Positions 50,576 to 59,836 of a DNA stretch of 64,000 nt are shown here, in pieces (within the stretch, counting starts at the first letter, position 1; each line of letters opens with the position of its first letter). A model generated the notes under the pieces. That model saw nothing but the letters and a program-made list of their open reading frames with translations, ran no database searches and was not told where the DNA came from. The translations under genes and the position numbers were made by a program. This DNA comes from an uncultured Thermomicrobia bacterium (lineage in GTDB: Bacteria; Chloroflexota; Chloroflexia; Thermomicrobiales; JALYUS01), in contig CALBSO010000015.1 of the NCBI GenBank assembly GCA_937968015.1, positions 62,001 through 126,000 on the forward strand, read 5' to 3'.

Positions 50576-52128
50576 GTGGTCTTCTCCCGTTGTCGGCGCA
50601 CGCGGCTCCAGAGATCCATCGGCACCATGCCCCGGCGATCCATATACGCGACAAACAGGATCATCAGATAGGGCACAAGCGAGTACCAGACCAGTGGGCG
50701 GACGATGTTGATGGATTCCCCGCGTGCCCAGAAGATGATGAAGGTGAGGAAAGAGGCAACGACGGCCATCCGTGCCGGGGTGGCGGCGCTACAGCCCCAG
50801 TAGACGAGTTGCGCGAAAAAGAATCCGACGATGCCGAGGAAGATCGGCCCGCCAATCCAGCCCCAGTTCAGGTATGCTTCCGCGATGAACGAGTAGCCCA
50901 GGCTGCCGCCACTCGCCGCGAATCCGGGGTCCACGATCCATGTAACCCAGTCTCCGGCCAACCCATGCCGGGTCGCCGGGTGGAGCGTCCAGAAGAGATT
51001 CGGCACCAGCGTGGAGGCGGCGTAGAAGTACTGCGTGCCGTGATCGAATTTGCGAACGGAGGGCACAAGGGTCAATGTGTGGGCAATGGTGGCTGTGGTG
51101 CTCTCGGTTTCGACGAGCACGCCGGTGAACGGGATCATCCCCCCGGTGGCGGTCGTCACCGGGGCGAAGGGATCATCGGCGGGCTTGTCGCGCGTCGCGC
51201 CGACCAATGGGAGGACGACGGCAAAGACGAACATCGCCACGCCGATCATCAGCACGCGCGGGAGAGGCCGGATGATGCGGTGCCAAAGTAACGCATAGGC
51301 GATCACCGGTGCGACTGCGGGGTAGCGCGCGCCCAGGGATAACTGCGTGAGCGCATAGATCGCTACCACGATCCCTGATGCGATCCTCCCCCGGCGCGAA
51401 TCCCGGCTCCCCGCGAGGAGTATGAGCGCGCCCGGCACAATGAAGCTGCTCAGAAACTGCGTGCCTGCCTGCAAACCTGTCGCATAATCCTGTTGATAGA
51501 GCCCAAAGTAACCGGATGTCCGCACGACGCTGATCGCCTGCTTCAGCCGGATCGCCGTCGGCAGCACGGAAATGAGGATGAGCGCCCAGCCGACGAACCG
51601 GATCTGCTCCGGTGAGGGCGACGCCTGCAGGGTCACGCACCGATCCGGGAAGAGCGGCGTTTGTCGCGCCCCGGCGTGCAGGAGCGCGCCGAAATGGAAG
51701 GCGGCGAGGCAGAGGAAAATCAGGAGCAGGGTCTGGAGCGTCACATTCGCGGGGAACGAGAAATCGAGGATCATCAGGCCGGTCGCATTCAGTCCGACGA
51801 GATACAGGAAGACGCATCCGGCGTTGAAAACCATCGCGGCGATGATGAAGATCCCATAGGGATCGAATATGCTGCCCGTCATCAACTTCCACGAACCGAG
51901 CAACCAACCGAGTTCCACAATCAGCGCCAATGATGCGGCGTAGAGGAGCGCGCCATCGCTCCATCCCGCAAGCGGGCGTACCCAGGTATAGAGTGCGATG
52001 ACGCTCGCCACGAGGCAAAGATGCGCGAAGATGAGATCTACGGCTCGACGCCGACGCGTGGCGGGCAGGACGCGCGGATCGTCGCCGATTGGTTTGACCG
52101 CCGTGCCCAGCGCCCTAACAGGGGACAT
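50572..52128 (-). CDS. O-antigen/EPS polymerase (Wzy-like membrane protein)
   Basis: A 518-residue membrane protein from ATG 52128 with 11-12 hydrophobic segments and a long periplasmic loop (GATRDKPADDPFAPVTTATG, ATHTLTLVPSVRKF region). Its position between glycosyltransferases and its topology point to a Wzy-type repeat-unit polymerase or an O-antigen polymerase-like (EpsG/oligosaccharide repeat) protein. Sequence conservation in this class is low, so the call rests on topology and context. Confidence 0.75.
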   Translation of the reverse strand: MSPVRALGTAVKPIGDDPRVLPATRRRRAVDLIFAHLCLVASVIALYTWVRPLAGWSDGALLYAASLALIVELGWLLGSWKLMTGSIFDPYGIFIIAAMVFNAGCVFLYLVGLNATGLMILDFSFPANVTLQTLLLIFLCLAAFHFGALLHAGARQTPLFPDRCVTLQASPSPEQIRFVGWALILISVLPTAIRLKQAISVVRTSGYFGLYQQDYATGLQAGTQFLSSFIVPGALILLAGSRDSRRGRIASGIVVAIYALTQLSLGARYPAVAPVIAYALLWHRIIRPLPRVLMIGVAMFVFAVVLPLVGATRDKPADDPFAPVTTATGGMIPFTGVLVETESTTATIAHTLTLVPSVRKFDHGTQYFYAASTLVPNLFWTLHPATRHGLAGDWVTWIVDPGFAASGGSLGYSFIAEAYLNWGWIGGPIFLGIVGFFFAQLVYWGCSAATPARMAVVASFLTFIIFWARGESINIVRPLVWYSLVPYLMILFVAYMDRRGMVPMDLWSRVRRQREKTT

Positions 52129-53263
52129 AGACCCGCTCCAGACGTTTCCATGAAGTGCGGACGTTGAACGGCGTCGCCTCCGCAATTGCGAATGCTTCTG
52201 CTCTGGTGATCGGCGGCCCCGATGCGCGCATCGCGAGCAGCGTCTCTGCCCACGCGAGGGGAGGCGCGGCCAGCGAACAACGATGTACGAGCGGGGGCAC
52301 GATATCCGCCTCGCAGGAGATGGTGTCCGAGAAGATGCTCGGCAGCCCCGCCGCCTGCGCTTCCATGAGCACGAGCGGCAATCCTTCGTAGAAGGATGGT
52401 AAGAGGAAGGCATCCATCGCGCCGAGCATCACGCGCGGCACGTCCGGGCGCAACCCGGCGAAAATCACCCGGTCCATGATCCCGAGCCGCGCCGCCTGCT
52501 CCTCCATGGCCACGCGCAATTCGCCGTCCCCGATCATGAGGAAGCGCGCGCGTCGGTCCCGCTTGAGGGCTTCAGCGGCGATTGCGAGGAGAAAAACGTG
52601 GTTCTTCTGCTCCGTGAAGCGGCCCACATGCCCGATAACGAACGCATCCTCCGGAACGCCGAATTCCGCTCGTATGGCGGTACGACAGACGCGTTGGGTG
52701 AACGGCTCCATGGCGATGCCGCAGAAGAGTATTTGATGGCGCGGATCGCGCTCCCACCCCGCCCCGAAAAGGTCACTCGCCGCCTGATTGCTCACCGAAA
52801 GGCCGGCCGTCATGTTGCGGGCGATCCAGCGACGCATTAGCCCCAAGTACGCTCTGCGCCGCATGCTCGCGTGCGCCTCGAATGCGGAAGCGTCGAGATG
52901 GCTGTGCGCGATACGGACCGGCACGCCCGCCCACTTCGCGAGCCGCAGCACGAAGCCGCTGTACTGATGGACATGGCTGTGTATCACATCGTACGGGCCG
53001 TGCTCTTTGAGAACACGAAGGAAATCCCGCGCGTACCGGAGCGGCTGACGGGTGTGCGGACAGAGAATCACGTCGCTGCCGAGCGCGCGAATCTCGTCGT
53101 CATAATCCTGCGGCTCGGTGATGTGGACGAGGAAATCCATCTGATAGCGATTGCGGTCTATCATCCGCAGGATATGCATCAGCCACGTCTCGGCGCCACC
53201 CCGCTCCATCATGCCGAGGACATGAAGGATGCGTATCGGTTTTTCCTGCTCTTTTGCCGTCAT
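52115..53263 (-). CDS. Glycosyltransferase family 4 protein
   Basis: A 382-residue GT4 enzyme, from ATG 53263 (GGGAAAGG upstream; ATG 53293 is an alternative without one). Motifs: ILHVLGMMERGGAETWLMHI, VIGHVGRFTEQKNHVFLLAI, LMIGDGELRVAMEEQAARLG and DAFLLPSFYEGLPLVLMEAQ. Overlaps the polymerase gene by 14 bases. Confidence 0.88.
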   Translation of the reverse strand: MTAKEQEKPIRILHVLGMMERGGAETWLMHILRMIDRNRYQMDFLVHITEPQDYDDEIRALGSDVILCPHTRQPLRYARDFLRVLKEHGPYDVIHSHVHQYSGFVLRLAKWAGVPVRIAHSHLDASAFEAHASMRRRAYLGLMRRWIARNMTAGLSVSNQAASDLFGAGWERDPRHQILFCGIAMEPFTQRVCRTAIRAEFGVPEDAFVIGHVGRFTEQKNHVFLLAIAAEALKRDRRARFLMIGDGELRVAMEEQAARLGIMDRVIFAGLRPDVPRVMLGAMDAFLLPSFYEGLPLVLMEAQAAGLPSIFSDTISCEADIVPPLVHRCSLAAPPLAWAETLLAMRASGPPITRAEAFAIAEATPFNVRTSWKRLERVYVPC

Positions 53264-53413
53264 CAAGACCTTTCCCTGGCTTATCTCGCCCATACACTAA
53301 ACGTGAACTTGAGTAGACATGTGACGGGGAGTGTCCAATTCCGTCGGTGGAACGACTCGCCCACGGTCAAGGCCCGCCCCCGCGAAACTGATCGCCGCCA
53401 AAATGAACACGTT

Positions 53414-55186
53414 TCACCGCTCCGCGCTTTGGGGCAGCGTGACGCGCAGTGCGCCGTTGCGCGCCGTGATAACGTTCTCCTTGACCTTGATGTCAGTATA
53501 GGTATTGCCCGGTGAGGGCTCGAAAACGATGGCGGCGGGGCACCGACGCACCGGGAAGGTATCCGTGATCGTGTTTCCGGTTATTTCGATGTGTGACGCA
53601 CTCGAATTGACGAGTATCCCCGCGCGAAACTCGACGGGAAAGCCCAGGTTCTGACCGGGATTGATGATCGTGTTATTCACGACACGGACATTTTGAAAGG
53701 CGCGTTTGCCCGGTTCGGGCAGACCGATCATCACGCCCGCACTCGGAGCGCGTTCGATCGTGTTTCCCTCAATAACGGCTCCGACGGTGCCGCCGAGGTT
53801 GTGGAGCGCGACGCCAGCGGAATTGTAGAAGAAGTCTCCGGAGCGTCCCACACCCTCATCCTGGAAGCGGATCGTGTTCCCCGTGATCGTGATATTCGAT
53901 GCCCCGCCCTTCGCCTCGTATGAGAAGACGACGGAGACTCCGCCGGTATCCGCAGTGCCATGCTTCAACTGCGCGACTTCGATGATATTGTTCGCCACAG
54001 TGATGTTCTTCAGGTTGTTCGGCGTCGTTGGCCAGATCAGGATGCCAATGAGGGCGTCCTTCGCGACATTATCGTGACAGGTGATGTCGCTGGAGTTCCC
54101 GCCATCGAAGTACGACCCGACGATGTTGAGGATCGTCTGATAGCCGACCGAGGTGTTAGAGAACACCGCCGCCGGGCCACCATGCGCCTCCATGCACGCG
54201 CGTGCCTCGTGGTACGGGGTCGGTATACTCTCGAAGCGGTTGCCCGATAACGTATAGTTCGTGCCCTCGATGTAGATCGCCGAGTTGTCGAAGTCCGGGT
54301 TGCTTTCCCGCATCACGAAGCGGAAATAGCAGTCAGTCACCGAGCAGTCACGCACGGTCTTGCCGTTCAATGAGACGGCCCAGACACCCGAGTAAGGGGT
54401 GAAGCGGCAGCGACGGACATGGAGGTCATGCCCTGCCGCGATGTAGATGAAGGTCTGATAGGTTTCCTCTTTACCATCGTCAACCCGCGATTCGGGATTG
54501 TTCAGAATGTTGGAATCGAAGGTGAGATCCTCGAAGATGACATTCTCGACGGCGTCATCGCTGGCCTTCGGGGAAAAGAGGGATGACCAGTCTCCATTGT
54601 GATCCTTGATCCTGATAACGGACTGCGCCCCGGAGCCGATGATGCGCAGGTTGCTCCTGATGGCGATTCTCTTCGTCCTTGTCGGGGCAACCACATATAT
54701 CCCAGGCGGGAAGATGATCGTACCGCCGCGGACGGGGACGGCGTCAATGGCAGCCTGAATCGCGGCGGTATCGTCGGTCCGTCCGTCTCCCATTGCGCCG
54801 TACTGCCTGACATCATAACCGTCCCGCGAACCGATCGAACTGTTGACCGTAGTAGGTGTACCTCCCGCCGTGGTGGATGCGGGAGTGGTTGCTGAGGGAG
54901 GTAGAGTACCTGGCGTGGGGCTCGCGAGAGCGGTAGGGGGAGGAATGGTCGCGGTCGGGGAGGGCGCCGCGGGCGCGCTCGTGCTGGTCGGCAGCAGCGG
55001 CGCGATGGTCGGGGTCGGAGTCGGCGGCGCTCCTGATGGCGTGACCAGAGGCGCGGCGGGAGACTGAGGGAGCGACGAGGTACCACGGCTGCAGGCCGCG
55101 AGGATCGCTGCCGTGCCAGCAGCCACGGAGAGCTCGAGGAATTTGCGACGTGAGATCGAAGGCGTGCATCGTATGATGTGGGTCAT
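53414..55186 (-). CDS. Exported right-handed beta-helix protein (pectate lyase 3-like)
   Basis: A 590-residue lipoprotein with Tat signal ISRRKFLELSVAAGTAAILA and lipobox AACS, a ~90-residue Pro/Thr-rich linker (PPTPTPTIAPLLPTSTSAPA), and a parallel beta-helix domain. DVRQYGAMGDGRTDDTAAIQ is the standard opening of pectate-lyase-3 / GH28-like helices; ITGNTI, VVNNTI and VANNII coils repeat thereafter. Its place in the EPS cluster suggests it cuts, modifies or holds the polysaccharide at the surface; no catalytic residues are certain. Confidence 0.85.
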   Translation of the reverse strand: MTHIIRCTPSISRRKFLELSVAAGTAAILAACSRGTSSLPQSPAAPLVTPSGAPPTPTPTIAPLLPTSTSAPAAPSPTATIPPPTALASPTPGTLPPSATTPASTTAGGTPTTVNSSIGSRDGYDVRQYGAMGDGRTDDTAAIQAAIDAVPVRGGTIIFPPGIYVVAPTRTKRIAIRSNLRIIGSGAQSVIRIKDHNGDWSSLFSPKASDDAVENVIFEDLTFDSNILNNPESRVDDGKEETYQTFIYIAAGHDLHVRRCRFTPYSGVWAVSLNGKTVRDCSVTDCYFRFVMRESNPDFDNSAIYIEGTNYTLSGNRFESIPTPYHEARACMEAHGGPAAVFSNTSVGYQTILNIVGSYFDGGNSSDITCHDNVAKDALIGILIWPTTPNNLKNITVANNIIEVAQLKHGTADTGGVSVVFSYEAKGGASNITITGNTIRFQDEGVGRSGDFFYNSAGVALHNLGGTVGAVIEGNTIERAPSAGVMIGLPEPGKRAFQNVRVVNNTIINPGQNLGFPVEFRAGILVNSSASHIEITGNTITDTFPVRRCPAAIVFEPSPGNTYTDIKVKENVITARNGALRVTLPQSAER

Positions 55187-55190
55187 TGAT

Positions 55191-56591
55191 TCAACCTTTC
55201 CTTCGGGAGGAGGGGGTTTCCGTCTCCTCTTCCCTCTGAGGGAAGGGGCCGGGGATGAGGACCATCCGTTGGCGGAGCGCGTACAGTATTGCTACGCCCT
55301 TGAGCGGCAGTTGCATGGCGAACATCATGAAGATCGCCCACGCCGCGCCGATCATGCCGTGGCCCGGCACGAGCAGCGCGCAGGCAATCGTGACAACGGC
55401 AATCGAGAGGACGTAGATTGGCACCTGGATCGTGAATTGCCGCGCTGCTGTCATCGCATAGCCGAAGACGGAAGCGAGATAGCCGATTCCGGCGGCGGCG
55501 ATCACCCAGATAAAGACATCGAGATGCGCCGCATATTCCGGCCGATACAGCAGGGTGAGCACTTGCCGCCCGACGATCAGGCTCAAGAGGAAGCCTGCCG
55601 CGCCCAGCAACGCGCCCACCCCAAGCACCTTGAGCGTGAGTGCGCGGAATGCACCGAACTCACCCGCCGCGTATTGCCGCGCTAATCGGGGGCTGACCAC
55701 CTGCCCGAGCGCGTCCACGACCGTCGTGCCCGCGACGACGATGTAGGCCATCGCGGCGAAAATGCCGAGTTCATGCGTCCCCTGGAAACGCTCGATGAAG
55801 TAGCGCGGGATGTTCGTCATCAGCGAGCCAAGCATCATCACGAGACCGAGCGGCAGGGCGAGCCACATCAGCCGCAGCAGCCGTGGCCAGTACCAGTGGG
55901 GGCGGATGGACTCGGCCTCATCTTTCTCACGCGCCGCGCGGAGGATCGCCGCGCCACTCGGGATGTCGTACGTGCAGAGCCGGAAGGCCCAGGCAGCGGC
56001 GAGCGCGACCGTACCCCAGACGATGTTGCCGGTGATGACAATCGCGGTGCCGAGCGCGACGAGTGAGAGCGGCCCCTTGATCAGCATCGAGATGGCAATG
56101 CGATCCATCTGCTCGTGCTGTTGCAGGAGGCCATAGAAGACATCGCTGATGGATTCGATGACCTTGGCGAGACCAACGAACAGGATGACGAGCGCGGTCT
56201 GCCAGCCGTAGCCGGAGACGAGCGTGATCCCGGCGATGATCAGCAGCGCGAGCGGTGTGAGGGCGAGACGAAGCCCGAGGTAATCGCCGAAGAGATACTC
56301 GCGACGGGCGTCCGTTGCCTGGACGCCGCGCAGTTGCAGATTTGTCAGCATAATCACCGGCGCGGTGATCGCCAGACCGAGCGCGAACTGCCCGACGACT
56401 TCCGGCGACCCGAGTTTCGCGAGCACGACGAGCATTGCCCATTGGCACGCCGCGTAGACGACATTGCCGACGAATGTCCACGAGAAATTCGCGCGCAGCG
56501 AGAGCGCACGCGACGGCCGGGCGACCGAAGTCGTGGCCGCGCCGCTCGCCGACATGATTTGCCTGGGGGAGAAGACCCATCTCCTCAACAT
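55191..56591 (-). CDS. Polysaccharide flippase (Wzx/MATE-like)
   Basis: A 466-residue membrane protein with about 14 hydrophobic segments (VVYAACQWAMLVVLAKLGSP, ALGLAITAPVIMLTNLQLRG). It probably flips lipid-linked repeat units. ATG 56591 has AGGGGAA; ATG 56555 is also possible. The last ~20 residues (PGPFPQREEETETPSSRRKG) are encoded by a GC palindrome, not by family sequence. Confidence 0.88.
   Translation of the reverse strand: MLRRWVFSPRQIMSASGAATTSVARPSRALSLRANFSWTFVGNVVYAACQWAMLVVLAKLGSPEVVGQFALGLAITAPVIMLTNLQLRGVQATDARREYLFGDYLGLRLALTPLALLIIAGITLVSGYGWQTALVILFVGLAKVIESISDVFYGLLQQHEQMDRIAISMLIKGPLSLVALGTAIVITGNIVWGTVALAAAWAFRLCTYDIPSGAAILRAAREKDEAESIRPHWYWPRLLRLMWLALPLGLVMMLGSLMTNIPRYFIERFQGTHELGIFAAMAYIVVAGTTVVDALGQVVSPRLARQYAAGEFGAFRALTLKVLGVGALLGAAGFLLSLIVGRQVLTLLYRPEYAAHLDVFIWVIAAAGIGYLASVFGYAMTAARQFTIQVPIYVLSIAVVTIACALLVPGHGMIGAAWAIFMMFAMQLPLKGVAILYALRQRMVLIPGPFPQREEETETPSSRRKG
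55222..55262. repeat. GC palindrome in the flippase 3' end
   Basis: CTTCCCTCTGAGGGAAG palindrome followed by GGGCCGGGGATGAGG. A similar arrangement occurs at 39611-39680 and 25552-25622. It encodes the C-terminal tail of the flippase. Confidence 0.6.
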
Positions 56592-56635
56592 CGTTTCCCC
56601 TGGATTGAATGATCGTCGGCTTTCCGCATGTTCAT

Positions 56636-58540
56636 CTACGCGCTGAGACTGATCGGGCCGGCATTCCTGCTCTCAGCCAGATCCGTAAGAACCAGGGTAT
56701 CATCCGCGCTTTCTTCGTCCGTTGTCATGCGGTATCTGCGGCTGCCGTAGACGCCTGCACGCTTTCTGTCCTTCGTCAGGACGATGCCGAGCGCTTTGCC
56801 ATAGACGCCGTTCAATGCGGCAATCGTCCGTTCGAGCATCCGCGTGCCGGTGCGGCGCGCGTCCATCACGAGTACCGTGCCGTCAATCGCCTGCTGCAAA
56901 GCGAGTGTATCGGCGGCGGAGAGGACAGGTGCGGTGTCGAGTAGGATGATGTCAAACTGGTCGCGCAAGTCCGAAATCAGATTGACCATCCGGGCCGAGC
57001 CGAGCAGATCGGGCAAATGCGTCAGGACCCAACCGGCGGTCAGGACGGTGATACCGAGTGGCCCTTCCTGGAACTTCGGCTGGTTGCCATGCTGCGTCCG
57101 TGCGAGGTAGGCGCTGAGGCCCTGGTTGTTGCGTAGGCCAAGCAGTTTGTGCAACTGCGGCTCGCGCACATCGGCGTCAATCAGCAGGACGCGCTTGCCA
57201 CCCTGCGCCTCGAGCAGGGCGAGGTTCGCGGCAACGACGCTTTTCCCCTCGCCGGGCCGTGCGCTGCTGATCGCGATGGCCACCCCGCCCGCCGATAGCC
57301 CGGCATCCATCGTCGCCCGCACATGGCGCAGGGCTTCGCGGAACGCCTCGATGTTCGGCATGTCGGTGTCGGTGAGCAGGAGCGGCTGGGTGCCGCGTGC
57401 TGCACCGAGGATACCGAGGAGCGGCACGCCGAATGTCTGCGCCATCTCCGCTGGCTCGTGGACGCGGTCATCGCGGAAATCGAGAAGGAGGGCAAGGCCA
57501 GCAAGCAGCAGGAGGCCAATCGCTCCACCGAGCATCGCATTCTTGCGCGGCGTCGGCGAGATCGGTGTGTTCGGGATACGGGCAGGGTCGGTGACGGTGA
57601 CGGCCGCCGCGCCCTGCGCCTGTGCGATGACGATCGTCTGCCGGGTGTCGAGCAGGCGGCTGTACTTGGTCTGATATTGCGTCAGTTGGTCCTGCAAATG
57701 CTGCGCATCGCCCAGGGCGATGCTCCCCGCGATCGGGGTGGCGCGCAGTTTATCGAGTTGGTTGGAGGTGTCAGTGTAGCGCGCCCGAATATCGCTCATT
57801 TGCTGGTCGTACTGCGTCAACTCCGTCTGCAGCCGCTGGATTTCGGGCTGGGACGCGCCGGCCGAGTCCGGGGTCGTCTTCAGGGTGTTGAGGCGGCTGG
57901 AATCATCCGCGCTGCGGGTGCGGATATCGCGCAGGTCCTGATCGTACTGAGACAGGGCCTGCTGCAATCGCTGAATCTCCTGTGTCGTGACGCTCGTCGC
58001 ATCGAGATTGGTGCGGATCTGATTGAGGCGGGACGAGGTATCGGTGATCTGGCCCTGCGTCGTGTCGAGGTCGTGGTCCACCTGTTGGAGGATAATCTGC
58101 GTGTTGCTCATTTGCAGATCCTGCGCGCGCTTGACAAAGAGTTGCGCGAGGACATTCGCGGTCGCGGCGGCGCGGCTGGGGTCGTAATCCCAAACCGTCA
58201 CTTCGATCAGTTGCGTCGCCCGGATGACGTTGACCGTCGTTCGTTTCTTGAGGACGTCCGCCGTGATTGGCAGGCCGACTTGCGTGATCGTCTCATCCAG
58301 CAGCGACGGGCTTTGCAGGAGTTGCGTGTAGGTCGTCGCCAGTTTCTCGCTCGTCAGAAGGTCGTTGTAATTCGACGGGCCGGGAGTCTGAACTTGATTG
58401 ACGAGCAGGCGCGCCGAGGCCAGATACGCGGGTTGCTGCCGCGCGCTCACGGCATATCCGGCGGTCGCGAAGAGGAGGCCGCCGAGCATCGGCAGCCACC
58501 ACCAACGGCGAATAATCTTCCAATACTCCGTCAAACCCAT
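56636..58540 (-). CDS. Polysaccharide co-polymerase fused to tyrosine autokinase (Wzc type)
   Basis: A 634-residue fusion: N-terminal Wzz chain-length domain (LTEYWKIIRRWWWLPMLGGL) with two membrane helices, a long outer coiled coil with 50-residue repeats (QRLQQALSQYDQDLRDIRTR; QRLQTELTQYDQQMSDIRAR), and a BY-kinase domain. Walker A is SARPGEGKSVVAANLALLEA, A' is RVLLIDADVREPQLHK, Walker B is FDIILLDTAPVLS. A Tyr-poor tail (VYGSRRYRMTTDE) may be the phosphorylated part. It controls EPS length and export. Confidence 0.88.
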   Translation of the reverse strand: MGLTEYWKIIRRWWWLPMLGGLLFATAGYAVSARQQPAYLASARLLVNQVQTPGPSNYNDLLTSEKLATTYTQLLQSPSLLDETITQVGLPITADVLKKRTTVNVIRATQLIEVTVWDYDPSRAAATANVLAQLFVKRAQDLQMSNTQIILQQVDHDLDTTQGQITDTSSRLNQIRTNLDATSVTTQEIQRLQQALSQYDQDLRDIRTRSADDSSRLNTLKTTPDSAGASQPEIQRLQTELTQYDQQMSDIRARYTDTSNQLDKLRATPIAGSIALGDAQHLQDQLTQYQTKYSRLLDTRQTIVIAQAQGAAAVTVTDPARIPNTPISPTPRKNAMLGGAIGLLLLAGLALLLDFRDDRVHEPAEMAQTFGVPLLGILGAARGTQPLLLTDTDMPNIEAFREALRHVRATMDAGLSAGGVAIAISSARPGEGKSVVAANLALLEAQGGKRVLLIDADVREPQLHKLLGLRNNQGLSAYLARTQHGNQPKFQEGPLGITVLTAGWVLTHLPDLLGSARMVNLISDLRDQFDIILLDTAPVLSAADTLALQQAIDGTVLVMDARRTGTRMLERTIAALNGVYGKALGIVLTKDRKRAGVYGSRRYRMTTDEESADDTLVLTDLAESRNAGPISLSA

Positions 58541-58606
58541 CGCGTTACTTTCCCCTTCCGGTCGCCCCGCGTTTCAAGACGGGCAACATAGGTATCCCCG
58601 CGTTTC

Positions 58607-59758
58607 TCAGCGGACGCACCGGCGGATGACACCGACGACGCGCGCCAGGTCGTCCTCGGTGAGCGTCGAGCCGGAGGGTAGTGAGAGCCCCTGGTCGAAC
58701 AATTCTTCCGCGACCGTCCCACCCACGTGATCGCACCCCGCGAAGACCGGCTGGGTGTGCATCGGCTTCCACAACGGGCGGGATTCAATCTCCGCCGCCG
58801 CCAGTGCCTGCCGCACGACCTCGCGATCCGCACCGAACTCCTTCGGGTCAATGAGGATATTAATCAGCCAGCGGGTGTGTCGGCCCCACGGCGCTTCCGG
58901 CTGGAAGGTGATGCCGGGCACATCACCGAGGGCGCGCAGATAGGCGTCATAGTTCTCGCGCCGCTTGGCGACCCGATCCTCGATCACCACTAACTGGCCG
59001 CGTCCGATCGCCGCGAGGACGTTACTGAGGCGATAATTATAGCCGATTTCCGTGTGTAGGTAGTGGACGGCCGGATCGCGCGCCTGCGTCGCCAACTTGC
59101 GGGCGTGCGCGATCGCCGCGCCGTCGTCCGAGACGAGCATACCGCCGCCGGAGGTCGTGATAATCTTGTTGCCGTTGAAGGAGAACGCACCGAATGTGCC
59201 AACCGTCCCGGCGGCACGACCCTTGTACGTCGTGCCGACGGCGGCGGCGGCATCCTCGACGAGCGGGACGCCGTATTCGTCGCACGCGGCCTTGATCGCA
59301 TCGAGGTCGGCGGCCTGGCCGTAGAGGTCCACGACGATAACGGCCTTCGGTAGTTTGCCTGCCTTCGCCCGCTTCGCCAGCGTCTCACGCAGGAGCGCCG
59401 GGTCCATATTCCAGGACGTGCGCTCGCTATCAATGAAGGTCGGGCGCGCGCCGCAGTACGCGATCGGGTTGACGCTGGCGGAGAAGGTGAAGGTCGAGCC
59501 GAGCACTTCGTCGCCGGGGCCGACGCCGAGAAGGATCATCGCGAGGTGGAGGGCGGCTGTGCCGGAGGTGAGGGCGGCGGCGTGGGCCGCGCCGGTCACG
59601 TCGCAGAACTCGCGCTCGAAGGCGTCCACATGCGGGCCAAGCGGCGCGATCCAGTTCGTCTCGAACGCCTCCTGCACGTAGACCTGCTCGAGGCCGGACA
59701 TGTGCGGTGGCGAGAGGTAGATTTTCTGCCTGGTTTTCGGCATTACTGCGACGGCCAT
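58607..59758 (-). CDS. DegT/DnrJ/EryC1 family sugar aminotransferase
   Basis: A 383-residue PLP enzyme from ATG 59758 (GGAGAAAG upstream). Motifs: YLSPPHMSGLEQVYVQEAFE, GSTFTFSASVNPIAYCGARP, VVDLYGQAADLDAIKAACDE, VEDAAAAVGTTYKGRAAGTV and the PLP-lysine stretch FGAFSFNGNKIITTSGGGML. It aminates a nucleotide-linked keto sugar, as PglE does; a PglD-type acetyltransferase is in the same cluster. Confidence 0.9.
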   Translation of the reverse strand: MAVAVMPKTRQKIYLSPPHMSGLEQVYVQEAFETNWIAPLGPHVDAFEREFCDVTGAAHAAALTSGTAALHLAMILLGVGPGDEVLGSTFTFSASVNPIAYCGARPTFIDSERTSWNMDPALLRETLAKRAKAGKLPKAVIVVDLYGQAADLDAIKAACDEYGVPLVEDAAAAVGTTYKGRAAGTVGTFGAFSFNGNKIITTSGGGMLVSDDGAAIAHARKLATQARDPAVHYLHTEIGYNYRLSNVLAAIGRGQLVVIEDRVAKRRENYDAYLRALGDVPGITFQPEAPWGRHTRWLINILIDPKEFGADREVVRQALAAAEIESRPLWKPMHTQPVFAGCDHVGGTVAEELFDQGLSLPSGSTLTEDDLARVVGVIRRCVR

Positions 59759-59836
59759 GGCGCTTTCTCCATTCCTGCTACGACGTACGATAAACATCCC
59801 ATCCCTGCCTCACGCCGCCATACCCAATCTCCTCAT